Positions 1 through 8,800 of a stretch of DNA of 64,000 bases are shown here, piece after piece (the first letter of the stretch is position 1; the number at the start of each line of letters is the position of its first letter). The DNA is taken from the NCBI RefSeq assembly GCF_004000745.1, contig NZ_BILV01000007.1, positions 95,804 through 159,803 of the forward strand, written 5' to 3'. The notes beneath the pieces were generated by a model, which was not told the origin of the DNA, made no database searches, and was given only the letters and a program-made list of their open reading frames with translations. This DNA comes from Paenibacillus barengoltzii NBRC 101215 (lineage in GTDB: Bacteria > Bacillota > Bacilli > Paenibacillales > Paenibacillaceae). The position numbers and the translations under genes were made by a program.

Positions 1-145
1 CTCGGCCGCTTCCTGACCTGTTGGCCGCGTTTCCCGCCTTGCCCCTGCCGACATTTTTGTGATCAGGGGTTGTCCGGTTGGATCCCGTCTTATAAGTTGA
101 GGCTGGTTTCCCGCTGCTCCGATTACTTCCCTTATTCTGGGCCAT
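1..145 (-). CDS. small basic Ser/Gly/Asn/Arg-rich protein (partial)
   Basis: An open frame starts at an ATG at 145 and runs off the window edge after 48 codons with no stop. A GGAGG motif lies about 11 bases upstream. The protein begins MAQNKGSNRSSGKPASTYKT and is low in hydrophobic residues, strongly basic and rich in Ser, Gly, Asn and Arg, so it is probably disordered. I do not recognise the family. Such composition occurs in small spore or nucleic-acid-associated proteins, but that is only a guess. It is divergent from the lytS-like gene. The C-terminus lies outside the window, so length and product are unknown. Confidence 0.45.
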   Translation of the reverse strand, partial: MAQNKGSNRSSGKPASTYKTGSNRTTPDHKNVGRGKAGNAANRSGSGR

Positions 146-315
146 CCGCCATCCTACCTCCATCTGGATTCGTTTCGTCCTCATTCTAGCGTATGGCCCA
201 CGGCAAGGGAGTAACAAAGGTCACAGTCGAAAGTAAGGGGATAAGCTTCACTGATCAACTCCACTCGAAGCCCCTCAGATTGTTCACCGAAATGATTTAG
301 CTGACACGAAGTAAA

Positions 316-344
316 TTGAGTATCCATAACAAGTGTTGTATGAT
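316..344 (+). promoter_or_regulatory. sigma-A-type promoter of lytS-lytR-like operon
   Basis: TTGAGT (316-321) and TATGAT (339-344) are separated by 17 bases. The implied transcript start near 351 lies after the longest possible ORF start (333), which supports the ATG at 468 as the real kinase start. Nothing else gene-like is visible between 146 and 467. Confidence 0.6.
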
Positions 345-467
345 GGTAAGGAACTTGAGCGTAAGCTGATCGCTTCTATACCAAAATATTGCTTTTGCAA
401 CTCTCTGGTTGTGCTTACTGCCAATCAGGGAGTTTTTATATTACTACAGAAGGGAAGCCAAGCCCAC

Positions 468-2125
468 ATGACCTCATTAGAAATGCTGCTGCAATTGTTG
501 GAACGAACTGCATTGCTGCTGATTTGCTTATTCTTTATGGCTCGTATTCCAAGATTCCGTGAGGTGCTGCAGCGGGATAATCGATCGCCGATCGAGCTGA
601 CCGTGATTACCGTCATATTTTGCTCGTTTGCGATTTTCGGTACGTACTCAGGCATTGAGGTTGAAGGATCGCTGGTGAACATTCGCATTATTGCTGTGAT
701 GTCCGGGGGGATCCTGTTTGGTCCCTGGGTAGGGATTATCACCGGGGTCGTCTCAGGATTGCATCGGTACTTAATTGATATCGGTGGAATTACATCAATT
801 CCCTGCCTCATCACCAGTATGATTGCGGGTTTAGTTTCCGGAGTCATTAATCATAAAGTGAAAAAATCAGCCCGCTGGATCTACGGCATTATCGCCGGTA
901 TGATCTGTGAAATTTTAACCATGCTGCTTATTTTAGCTTTTGCCGAGCCCTTTGAGCTGGGATTGGACATCGTATCCAAAATCGCCTTTCCTATGATAAT
1001 TGGGGAGATCAGCATTGGGCTGATTGTGCTGATGATTATGGGGGTCGAGGGCGAGAAAGAGATGATTGCCGCCAAGCAAGCCAAGCTGGCCTTGGAAATT
1101 GCGAACAAAACGTTACCCTACTTCCGCTCCACCAGCAAGGAATCCTTGAAGACAATCTGTACGATTATTAAAGATGAAATCGAGGCTGATGCCGTTGCGA
1201 TTACGGATACCCATAATGTGCTGGCCTATGTTGGATTTGGCGAGGAGCACTACACGGTCGGAGAGGCTATTATCAGCGAGATCACAAAAACTGCGATTCG
1301 AACCGGTGAGATCACCATTTCCAATCACATCTCTGAGCATAATCTCCCGCAAATTCAGTATTTTCTGATTATGCCTTTAAAAGAACGGGACGTTGTAACA
1401 GGGACACTGAAGGTGTATTACCGGAAAGCCTACAAAGTGACCTACCCGCTGCAGACGATGGCGATTGGGTTATCCCAGATTATTTCCACACTGATGGAGG
1501 TTTCAAGGGTCGAGCAAATTAAGGAGGAAGCGAATAAGGCCGAACTCAAAGCGCTGCAAACCAAAATCAACCCCCATTTTTTGTTTAATGCCTTAAACGC
1601 CATCGCTTCAACGACACGCAAGAATCCGGAAAAGCCAGAGAATTAATCATCAATCTATCCAATTTCATGAGACACAACTTAGAGCTAAGCGATGAGTTCA
1701 TTGAAATCCATAAAGAGCTTCAGCAAGTGAAGGATTACGTTGAAATTGAAAAAGCACGCTTTGGCTCGCGGTTACAAGTGAATTATGACATTGATGAGGA
1801 GGTTTCGGTTAAAATCCCCAGCTTATTGATTCAGCCTCTCGTCGAAAATGCCATTAATCACGGTGTTCTTAAGACGAAAGGACCGGGAACCGTGACCATT
1901 TCTGTGCAGGATCTTGGGGATCAAGTCCGGATCAGCGTGAAGGATACTGGGATTGGAATCGATGAAGAGATCATTCGGAATTTGTACCATGATCAGGTTC
2001 CAGCCCATAAAATTGGACTCTATAATGTGCATCAGCGAGTGAAGCTAATTTATGGAGAAGGAGTCGTAATCCAACGTTTGGAGCCGGGCACTGAAGTCTA
2101 TTTTGATGTAAGGAAAGGAATGTAA
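468..2125 (+). pseudogene. LytS/YpdA-type sensor histidine kinase, frameshifted
   Basis: Sensor kinase of the LytS family. From the ATG at 468 (SD-like AGAAGGGA at 449-456) come a multi-pass 5TM-5TMR_LYT sensor region (about residues 1-200), a GAF-like segment (about 230-345) and the His_kinase box [13 protein letters not shown] with the phospho-accepting His. The frame then stops at 1646. The rest ([14 protein letters not shown], then the ATPase domain with VENAINHGV and DTGIGI) continues in another frame up to 2125. Adding one A to the run at 1630-1633 would restore the reading [14 protein letters not shown] expected for the family. The break may be a real mutation, a sequencing error in a homopolymer, or -1 slippage. 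The partner regulator follows 6 bases later. By analogy with YpdA and BtsS the signal may be pyruvate or a related acid. Confidence 0.8.
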
Positions 2126-2131
2126 CTCCAC

Positions 2132-2899
2132 ATGAAAGCCATTATTGTCGAGGATGAGATCCCTGCTCGGGAAGAGCTTGAATATATCATTAGCACTTAC
2201 AGCTCGATTGAGGTAACGGATTGTTTTGAGGACGGGTTGGATGTTCTCAAATTTCTGCAGGAGCATGAGACCGATGCGATTTTCCTGGATATCAACATTC
2301 CGTCGCTGGATGGAATCTTCGTCGCAAGCAACATCGCCAAATTTGCGAAGAAGCCGTATATCATTTTTACAACTGCTTATAAGGAACATGCCGCCAAGGC
2401 GTTCGAGCTGGAGGCTTTTGATTACATTTTGAAGCCTTATGACGAGAAGCGGATTGCACCGATGTTAAAAAAGCTTGAGGCCGCTTATCATCGTGACCAT
2501 CCCGTCCGGCAAGATACGAATCCATTGCATCCTGTCGTCCATCATAAGGACGATGAAGGCTCTGCAATCGCCAATCGGATTAACTTACGTAAGGATGACA
2601 AAATTATCGTCACTGATGCGAACGACATTTATTATGCTGAAGCCAAAGAGAAGGTGACATTGGTGTATACGTTGGAAGGAGAGTATACGATGCCGATGAG
2701 CATCAGCGAGTTTCACACGCTGCTGCCGCAGAGTCTCTTCTTCCGCTGTCATCGTTCTTACTCGGTGAATCTATCGAAAATCCGGGAAATTGTACCCTGG
2801 TTTAACCAAACCTATATCTTAAGATTATCGGGGATGGATGCAGAAATTCCGGTAAGTCGATCCAAGGTGAAAGAGTTCCGGCACATCATGAGATTTTGA
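2132..2899 (+). CDS. LytTR-family response regulator
   Basis: Two-domain response regulator of 255 residues. The N-terminal receiver has the acidic pair in IIVEDE, the phospho-acceptor Asp in FLDINIPSLDG (about residue 54), the TTAY motif and LKPYD. The C-terminal LytTR DNA-binding domain (about residues 145-250) has the typical FFRCHRSYSVNL segment. The start has an AAGGAA motif 10-15 bases upstream, in the end of the kinase gene, so the two are co-transcribed. The family binds paired direct repeats upstream of targets. The next gene, an OFA transporter, is the obvious target, as YpdB controls yhjX in E. coli. I could not identify an unambiguous 21-bp-spaced repeat in front of that gene. Confidence 0.92.
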   Translation: MKAIIVEDEIPAREELEYIISTYSSIEVTDCFEDGLDVLKFLQEHETDAIFLDINIPSLDGIFVASNIAKFAKKPYIIFTTAYKEHAAKAFELEAFDYILKPYDEKRIAPMLKKLEAAYHRDHPVRQDTNPLHPVVHHKDDEGSAIANRINLRKDDKIIVTDANDIYYAEAKEKVTLVYTLEGEYTMPMSISEFHTLLPQSLFFRCHRSYSVNLSKIREIVPWFNQTYILRLSGMDAEIPVSRSKVKEFRHIMRF

Positions 2900-2933
2900 C
2901 AGCAACTCATTCCTTGATATCGTCATTTCGTTC

Positions 2934-2969
2934 TGAAAACGGTTGCGTTGACCTTTTTGGTACTATACT
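2934..2969 (+). promoter_or_regulatory. cre-like site and -10 box upstream of OFA transporter
   Basis: TGAAAACGGTTGCG (2934-2947) matches the CcpA cre consensus TGWAARCGYTWNCW at 12 of 14 positions. It lies just before a -10-like TATACT (2964-2969) that lacks a good -35 box, as expected for an activator-dependent promoter. Carbon-catabolite control of the transporter is an inference. Confidence 0.4.
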
Positions 2970-3019
2970 TGGCTCATCAAGAAACACTGTATAGCCTACT
3001 GAAAAGAGGAGATCATCAC

Positions 3020-4243
3020 ATGAGAGATACCAAGGGTCATCGCTGGCTGATCGTTCTTGGGACAATTATTGTACAAATGGGGCTGGGGACCATCTATACT
3101 TGGAGTCTATTTAACCAACCTCTTGTCGAACACTATGGATGGGAGCTAAGCTCGGTAGCTGCCACGTTCTCCATCCTTAGCTTTTCGTTAGCCTTTGCAA
3201 CCTTGTTTTCGAGTAAGATTCAAGAGAAAATCGGACTTCGGCGATTAATTATGTTTGCAGGGATCATGTTAGGACTAGGATTAATCATCAGCTCGCAAGT
3301 GACATCCCTATGGGTGCTCTACCTTTTTGCCGGTGTCTTAGTTGGTGCCGCAGACGGGACGGCTTATATGACGACCTTGTCGAATGCGATTAAATGGTTC
3401 CCGAAGAAGAAAGGCCTGATCTCAGGGATCTCCGTAGGGGCATATGGTACGGGCAGCTTAGTGTTCAAATATATTAACAGCAGCATGATTGAAACGTTAG
3501 GCGTGTCGAAAGCCTTTATGTTCTGGGGAATCATCGTCATGGTTATGATCGTGGGCGGCTCGTTCCTTCTGAAGGAAGCGAAGGTGCAAAATCAAGTCCA
3601 AGCCGATTCAAATACGGTACAGAAGGATTACACGGTCAAAGAAATGCTAAAAACCAAAGAAGCGTACTTGTTATTTATTATCTTCTTCACAGCATGTATG
3701 AGCGGTTTGTTCCTGATAGGGATCGTCAAGGATATCGGCGTCAGCATGGCAGGATTGAATGCAGCCACAGCAGCGAATGCGGTTGCTCTGGTCGCGATAT
3801 TTAATACACTGGGTCGCATTGTACTTGGAGCTTTATCCGATCGGGTGGGTCACCTGAATGTCGTATCCGGCACTTTGTTTGTGACAGCTGCCGCCGTGAT
3901 CATCTTGAGCTATATGCATCTGAGTTATGGGTCCTTCTTTGCTTGTGTAGCGGCGATTGCGTTTTGCTTCGGCGGGAACATTACCGTATTTCCGGCAATT
4001 GTGGCGAATTACTTTGGACTGAAAAACTCCGGTCAAAATTACGGTGTGATCTACCAAGGCTTTGGATTTGGCGCCTTGCTGGCAACCATGATCTCCTCGT
4101 TCCTTGGCGGATTTGTACCTACGTTTAAACTCATTGCTGCGATGTGCATGATCTCGTTTATCCTCATTATGCTGTTGAAGCTTCCAGCGATGAAGAAAAC
4201 GGAGAAGAAAAAATGGGCTTTCCAGAAATTGCAGCATGAATAA
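3020..4243 (+). CDS. OFA-family MFS transporter (oxalate/formate antiporter-like, YhjX-like)
   Basis: Major facilitator of 407 residues with about 12 membrane segments. The N-terminus GTIYTWSLFNQPL and the segment GAADGTAYMTTLSNAIKWFPKKKGLISG are typical of the oxalate/formate antiporter (OFA) group. The start is the ATG at 3020, preceded by GAGGAG. An upstream in-frame start at 2948 would lie within the promoter region. The gene sits directly behind a LytS/LytTR pair, like yhjX behind the pyruvate-sensing YpdAB circuit of E. coli, so uptake or exchange of pyruvate or another small carboxylate is the best guess. Substrate cannot be read from sequence. The C-terminus is a Lys-rich cytoplasmic tail. 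Confidence 0.88.
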   Translation: MRDTKGHRWLIVLGTIIVQMGLGTIYTWSLFNQPLVEHYGWELSSVAATFSILSFSLAFATLFSSKIQEKIGLRRLIMFAGIMLGLGLIISSQVTSLWVLYLFAGVLVGAADGTAYMTTLSNAIKWFPKKKGLISGISVGAYGTGSLVFKYINSSMIETLGVSKAFMFWGIIVMVMIVGGSFLLKEAKVQNQVQADSNTVQKDYTVKEMLKTKEAYLLFIIFFTACMSGLFLIGIVKDIGVSMAGLNAATAANAVALVAIFNTLGRIVLGALSDRVGHLNVVSGTLFVTAAAVIILSYMHLSYGSFFACVAAIAFCFGGNITVFPAIVANYFGLKNSGQNYGVIYQGFGFGALLATMISSFLGGFVPTFKLIAAMCMISFILIMLLKLPAMKKTEKKKWAFQKLQHE

Positions 4244-4272
4244 CTGGGCATGAGAACGAATCGCCTAAGGAG

Positions 4273-5226
4273 TTAACTGCACACGGCCTTGGCCTCCAAA
4301 TACCAGCGATATCCGCTTCGAGCGGGGACAACGGCGGCTTCCCCTTGGCGGAACGCATGGGCGAGTTCGTCCATGCGGCCCGTGGCCGGCTCCAGAGCAA
4401 CGTGATAGTTACCGCCAAAGCCGCCGTAGTTGGCCCAAATGGCCAAGTACGGCACTTTGTCTGCGGGGAAGCGGAACATCAGCGCCTCACCGGTTGCGGG
4501 ATCACTGATTCCGGCGTACCCGGAGCCGGGCCCGAGCCGGCTAGTAAAATAATACTTCTCCGCGAATCGGCCGTTGTTGGACTCCACGGTGCTCAGGTCG
4601 ACTTGTTCCCCGGTTGCGCCGCTTGCCAGCGGCCAAAGCTGCTTGGATCCGAACGCACCTAGCCGGCCTTCCTCCGAATAGGAGACCTCGATCTCCGTTA
4701 ATTCAGGCGGAACGTGCAGCTTCATACCTTCTCGTACCTGCAACAACGGATGCGCCGCCCATAGAAAGGCAAAAGGCGCGCCCGACAGATTCGTCACAGT
4801 GTACTCGATGTGAAGTGTGTCTGCTGCAGGAAACGTATATCTTTTCTCCAGGACATAGGGGAATTGTACGCCGCCAATGCGGCAGGATAGGGCTGAGCTC
4901 GTGGCCTGATGCTCCCAAGCCCGAGACCAGACCTCTCCGTGGTCGGGGATCGCTCGACCTTGCCAAGGCGCCAGCGGATAGGCCCCGGCATTGATGCCTG
5001 GGAACATTTCGTCCCATCCACTCCCGTCGCCAGCGGCAAAGGATGAGCCGTAGCCCTCGTTTCCCAGTGGCTTATCGCTCCTCCACAGCCACTCCCGTCC
5101 TGTCTTGCGATTCTGCAGCGATACGGCCTTGCCACCTAGCTCCGGTACGATGGTCACCGCTATAAGCTCGGTTTCTCCGACCCAAGCGTCCCAACCATCC
5201 ACTTCAGTCTTTCGCCATTGGTTCAT
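4273..5226 (-). CDS. aldose 1-epimerase / galactose mutarotase-like protein
   Basis: Protein of 317 residues with the beta-sandwich hallmarks of the aldose-epimerase/galactose-mutarotase superfamily: TIVPELGGKAVSLQNRKTGREWLW near the start, a PGINAGAYPL stretch, DHGEVWSRAWE and FLWAAHPLLQV. The last two carry His/Glu and His residues at places where the family has its catalytic or sugar-binding residues. No signal peptide is visible, so it is cytoplasmic. The start ATG has GGAGGGGGCGAC about 8 bases upstream. It lies at the distal end of the glycan island and is separated by about 660 repeat-filled bases from the DUF5107 gene, so it probably has its own promoter. Interconversion of sugar anomers released by the GH enzymes is likely, but true substrate is unknown. 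Confidence 0.75.
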   Translation of the reverse strand: MNQWRKTEVDGWDAWVGETELIAVTIVPELGGKAVSLQNRKTGREWLWRSDKPLGNEGYGSSFAAGDGSGWDEMFPGINAGAYPLAPWQGRAIPDHGEVWSRAWEHQATSSALSCRIGGVQFPYVLEKRYTFPAADTLHIEYTVTNLSGAPFAFLWAAHPLLQVREGMKLHVPPELTEIEVSYSEEGRLGAFGSKQLWPLASGATGEQVDLSTVESNNGRFAEKYYFTSRLGPGSGYAGISDPATGEALMFRFPADKVPYLAIWANYGGFGGNYHVALEPATGRMDELAHAFRQGEAAVVPARSGYRWYLEAKAVCS

Positions 5227-5462
5227 CCGTCGCCCCCTCCTCCAACATTGATTTGATGTTTGTGCTTACCCTGGAAATCTGCTACTTATTGCGTTGCGTG
5301 TGTGGTGTAACTTGCGTAGTGACTGTTGTAGAGTAACGGGTAACTAATTAATAACTAATGATGTACTTTCTTGCTGCTAACTGTTTGATACTGGTGACTT
5401 ACTTCGTTTGTAATTTGTTTGTTGAGACTTTTGCGACGTGTCTGTTTGTTCATCGCAACTTA

Positions 5463-5521
5463 TGCGACTTGTGATTTGTGACTTATGACTTGTGAATGTA
5501 ACTTGTGAGTGTGGCTTGTGA
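5463..5521. repeat. short direct repeats of (A/G)CTTGTGA
   Basis: The octamer ACTTGTGA occurs at 5467, 5488 and 5501, with GCTTGTGA at 5514, in a strand-biased T/G-rich stretch that begins near 5340. No ORF with a ribosome-binding site explains it. The region 5227-5891 has no supported gene. Confidence 0.6.
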
Positions 5522-5542
5522 GTGCGTTTTGCCATATAACGA

Positions 5543-5660
5543 TCTCTCGCAGGCAGGATGTTTTCTCGCAACAGCACGAACTCTTGCTTCAGGATGCCTT
5601 CTCGCTACAGATTCTTTCTGGCTGCGGGACGCTTCTCGCCGCAGACCGCTCTCTTTCCCG
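5543..5660. repeat. degenerate ~18-bp tandem repeat array
   Basis: About six degenerate units with period 16-18 bases follow the pattern TTCTCGCNNCAGNANNNN. The clearest copies start at 5563, 5599 and 5633, with weaker ones at 5545, 5581 and 5617. On the opposite strand the array would encode short Arg/Ala/Ser-rich hexapeptide repeats, but no plausible start supports translation. Confidence 0.55.
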
Positions 5661-5674
5661 CGAGGGCTGGATTG

Positions 5675-5861
5675 TCTAACGCTTGTGAACAACGCTATTT
5701 GGGCAAAAAAGCGGGTGTACGAATTCTAACGCTTACCAGACACCTTATTTGCTCATTTTAGAGCAAAATGGGGGCTCAATCGCCCCCATAAGAACGCTGG
5801 TCAGCGTTAGAATTTGAAACTCGCCATTTTAAGCCAAATAAGCACTGTGGCAAGCGTTAGC
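5675..5861. repeat. cluster of four dispersed repeat units TAACG-N12-CTTATTTGG
   Basis: Two units read on the plus strand (TAACG at 5677 and 5727) and two on the minus strand (TAACG complement at 5805-5809 and 5855-5859). Each has TAACG, exactly 12 variable bases, then a CTTATTTGG-like block, sometimes followed by an AAAATGG-like block. The two inner units together form a large imperfect inverted repeat around GGGGGCTCAATCGCCCCC. The same layout recurs at the right end of the window. Confidence 0.7.
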
Positions 5862-5891
5862 GCAGGGTTTGTAAAGTCCCTCCGCAATCCA

Positions 5892-8800
5892 TCAGCACAT
5901 CCGCCGATGGATCATCGCGCCCTGATGGCTGGGCTCCAGGGCCAGCACCTCATCGAACTGCTCGGCGGCTTCCACCGGCCGGCCAAGGCCCAACTTGCCG
6001 AGACCCCGCATGAAGCGGCAGTGGATGACGTTACGTCGGTTCAAGTCGTCCTCGAACACGAGGAAGTCAGGAAGCGATACGGCGAAGTAATCGAACTCCA
6101 CCTCATCAAACAAATGCTTCTCGGCATAGTCCACCAGCTGGTTAAACCGACGTTTCGCTTCCTTCTCCACGCCTAACTTCCGCCAAGCCAGCCCTTGATA
6201 AAAAATCATCTCCGGCGGCTGATCGTTATAGTACATCGCTCCGGCCGGCTCCTCCAGCCCTTGCGAAGCCGCCTGCCAATACGGCATCGCCTGCTCCATC
6301 AGGCCCAACCCCTCAAATGCACAGCCCAGGTAATACAGGATGTCGTTTTCCTGCGCTCCGGCGAGCTTGCCTTCCCCGAGATTTTCCGGGTAAACGAGCG
6401 CCCGCTCCAACCGTTCGATCGCTTGCTCGGCATTCCCGGCCGCGAGTGCCTGCTTCCCAAGCTCGACAAGGGCGAACCTGTACTGCCCGGTCACTTTGCC
6501 TTCTCCGCCTTCCCAAGGGTGGAACTTGCGAGCTTCCAACGCCCGCAAAGCTTCGTCGTGGCGGCTTAACGTATTCAGCAGCGTGACGTATTCCAGATAC
6601 AAATCGTCGCGTTTCTCCACAAGCGCCAAGTGACGTTCCAGCGCCGCAAGCCGCTCCGCCGCCGGACGGCCCAGCTTCTTATAGAGCTGATCCAGCTCGA
6701 AAAACACGCGGGCGTCTTCCGGATTCAACGCGAACGCCGTCTCCAGCGCTTCCCGCGCCGCATCGACATCCTGGCGCTTGTTGTAATAAGCCAGCGCCAA
6801 ATTGCGGTGCACGGTCGGGAACCCGGCGTCCACCTCCCGGGACGCCTCCCAGTGAGCGATCGCATCGTCCGGGCGTTTCTTGTCATACATCCAGTTGCCA
6901 AGGTAGTAATGCGCTTTCGCATCGCCCGGGTTCGCCGCGATCGCACTTTGCAGCACGAGCAGGTCCGTCAGGCTGTTCGGGAAGCAGTAGTCCGCCGGCG
7001 CGGCGGCGCCTGCCTGCCGATGGCGCGCGGCCAGTTCGACCTGGCCGGTCCGCTCATACGCGTAGGCCAAGGTGTAATGCAGCATCGGGTAAGCCGGCGT
7101 GTCTGCGTCCGGCGCAATCCGCTGCATCACCTGCACGGCTTCGTCATACAGGCCGAAGCCGAGATAGTCCGCGGCCAGCTGCAGGACGTTGTGCGCGTCA
7201 CCGCGCATCAACCGCTGGAGCTCGGCCAGGACTTCATCCGCCGCTGCCGCATCGCCCAAGGCCCGCAGCGCGGCCCAGCGCTCGTTGGCGGCGCCGAAGT
7301 CGGCCGGGTCCAGCGCCAGCGTCTCGCCCGTGTAGGCGAGCGCTTCCTCCGGCCGACCGAGCTTCCGCAACAGCGCTGCCTTCAAATGCCGCGCCTTATA
7401 GTTGCGGCTATTGCGGATTAGCGAGCGCTCGGCCAACTCGAGCGCCTCCGCATAGCTGCCGCGGCCGCAGGCGATCGCGGCCAGCGAATAGTAGCCGCTG
7501 TCCTGCCAGGCAGCGGACCAGACGGCTTTGTAGAAGGCGGCGAACGCCTCTTCGTCTCGCCCTTGCAGCTGCAGAGCCAGCCCGAGCTGGTACAGCGCTT
7601 CGCTGTCGTACGGGTTCGGGTTGCGCCAGGTCAGCGACTTCACGGCCGTGCGGAAATGCGCCTCCGCCTCGGCGAACCGGCCCCGGCGCAGCAGCAACGT
7701 GCCGTAAGCGACATTAATGCGGATATCTCTGGCGTCGCGCTTCAGGCCTTCCAAGTAATACGCCTCCGGCTCAAACGTAGCATGGCGGTATTGCTCCAGA
7801 TGAAGGCCCGCCAAATACAGCTGCTCGTTCGTCTTCAGCTCCTCCGGCTTCGGCAGCGGTTTGGCGGCTTCCGGCACCTGTTCGATCGACGGTTTCGCCG
7901 GGCGATACGAGATCAGCAGCCGTCCTTCGCGGTCGCACACCGTCACCCGCAAGTCATGTGGCTGATCGCCTTCATCCAGCGAGACAACGGTTTTGAATGT
8001 CTCCACCGGCGACAGCCGCACGGTATCCGATACATAGGTTCGGCGTACGCCTTTGAGCTCCACGACCGCCCCTTCATAATCGGATGTTGCATACGCCAGC
8101 ACCGTTGCCGTCCGCGCCTTCTCGTCGACTTCAAGGTTAACGGCCGCTTCGATGGAAGCATTTTTGACAACACCGATGTCTTTGTAAGGCATAAAATACT
8201 GCTTAAACGACTTCTCCTCATACGGCTGGAGCCAGGTGAAGTCCGGCTGGTTGTCGGTATACACCCCGGTCATCAGCTCGATGTACGGACCGTCCTCATC
8301 CGTCAGATTGCGGTCCCACGCCTGGCCAAATTCTCCGTTCCCCCAAGTCCATTGCTTCTTCCCCGGGGAAATGTGGTGATTGGCGACATGCAGCAGACCG
8401 GCTTGCACGCCATGGTCGTAGCCGCCGACAAAGTTGAAGTCGGATTTGTAAGCCATGTAGGACGTAGGGACCGGAATATTTTTGTAGCGAGAAATATCGA
8501 CGCCCTCCGAGTAATCCATCTTGTAGTACGTGCCGGTGGCAATCGGGAACCGTGAGACATCGCGCTTGCCATGGTCAAAGACGGCAGTAACGTCCGGCGG
8601 GAACACGGACTGCGTATGATCGTTCACCGCCACAGCCGGGTTCGCCCACCACAGGAACGTTTGCGGCTCCGGCGTCCGATTGTAGAGCTGCGCAGAGATC
8701 TCCAAATAGGCCTTCCCCGGATAAAGCGTAAACCCGGCCGTCATCTTGGTGCCGTACATACGGTCGATTTCGCTGACCCAAACGGTAGCGCTGCCGTCCT

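Noticed and set aside
1629..1646. Programmed -1 frameshifting as the explanation for the split kinase
   Set aside because: The site GGAAAAG is not a strong slippery heptamer and I saw no obvious downstream pseudoknot. A single-base deletion or sequencing error is simpler.
2907..2931. LytTR binding site formed by TCATTCC and TCATTTC upstream of the OFA gene
   Set aside because: The two motifs are 16 bases apart, not about 21 as expected for LytTR dimers, and similarity is weak.
5463..5861. Possible CRISPR array
   Set aside because: The repeats are short, degenerate, of mixed orientation and lack regular unique spacers. No cas gene is in the window.
6630..8555. Long plus-strand frames (263 and 330 residues) opposite the DUF5107 gene
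   Set aside because: They are antisense shadows in high-GC coding sequence, with Arg/Gln/Val-rich translations, no SD and no family motifs.
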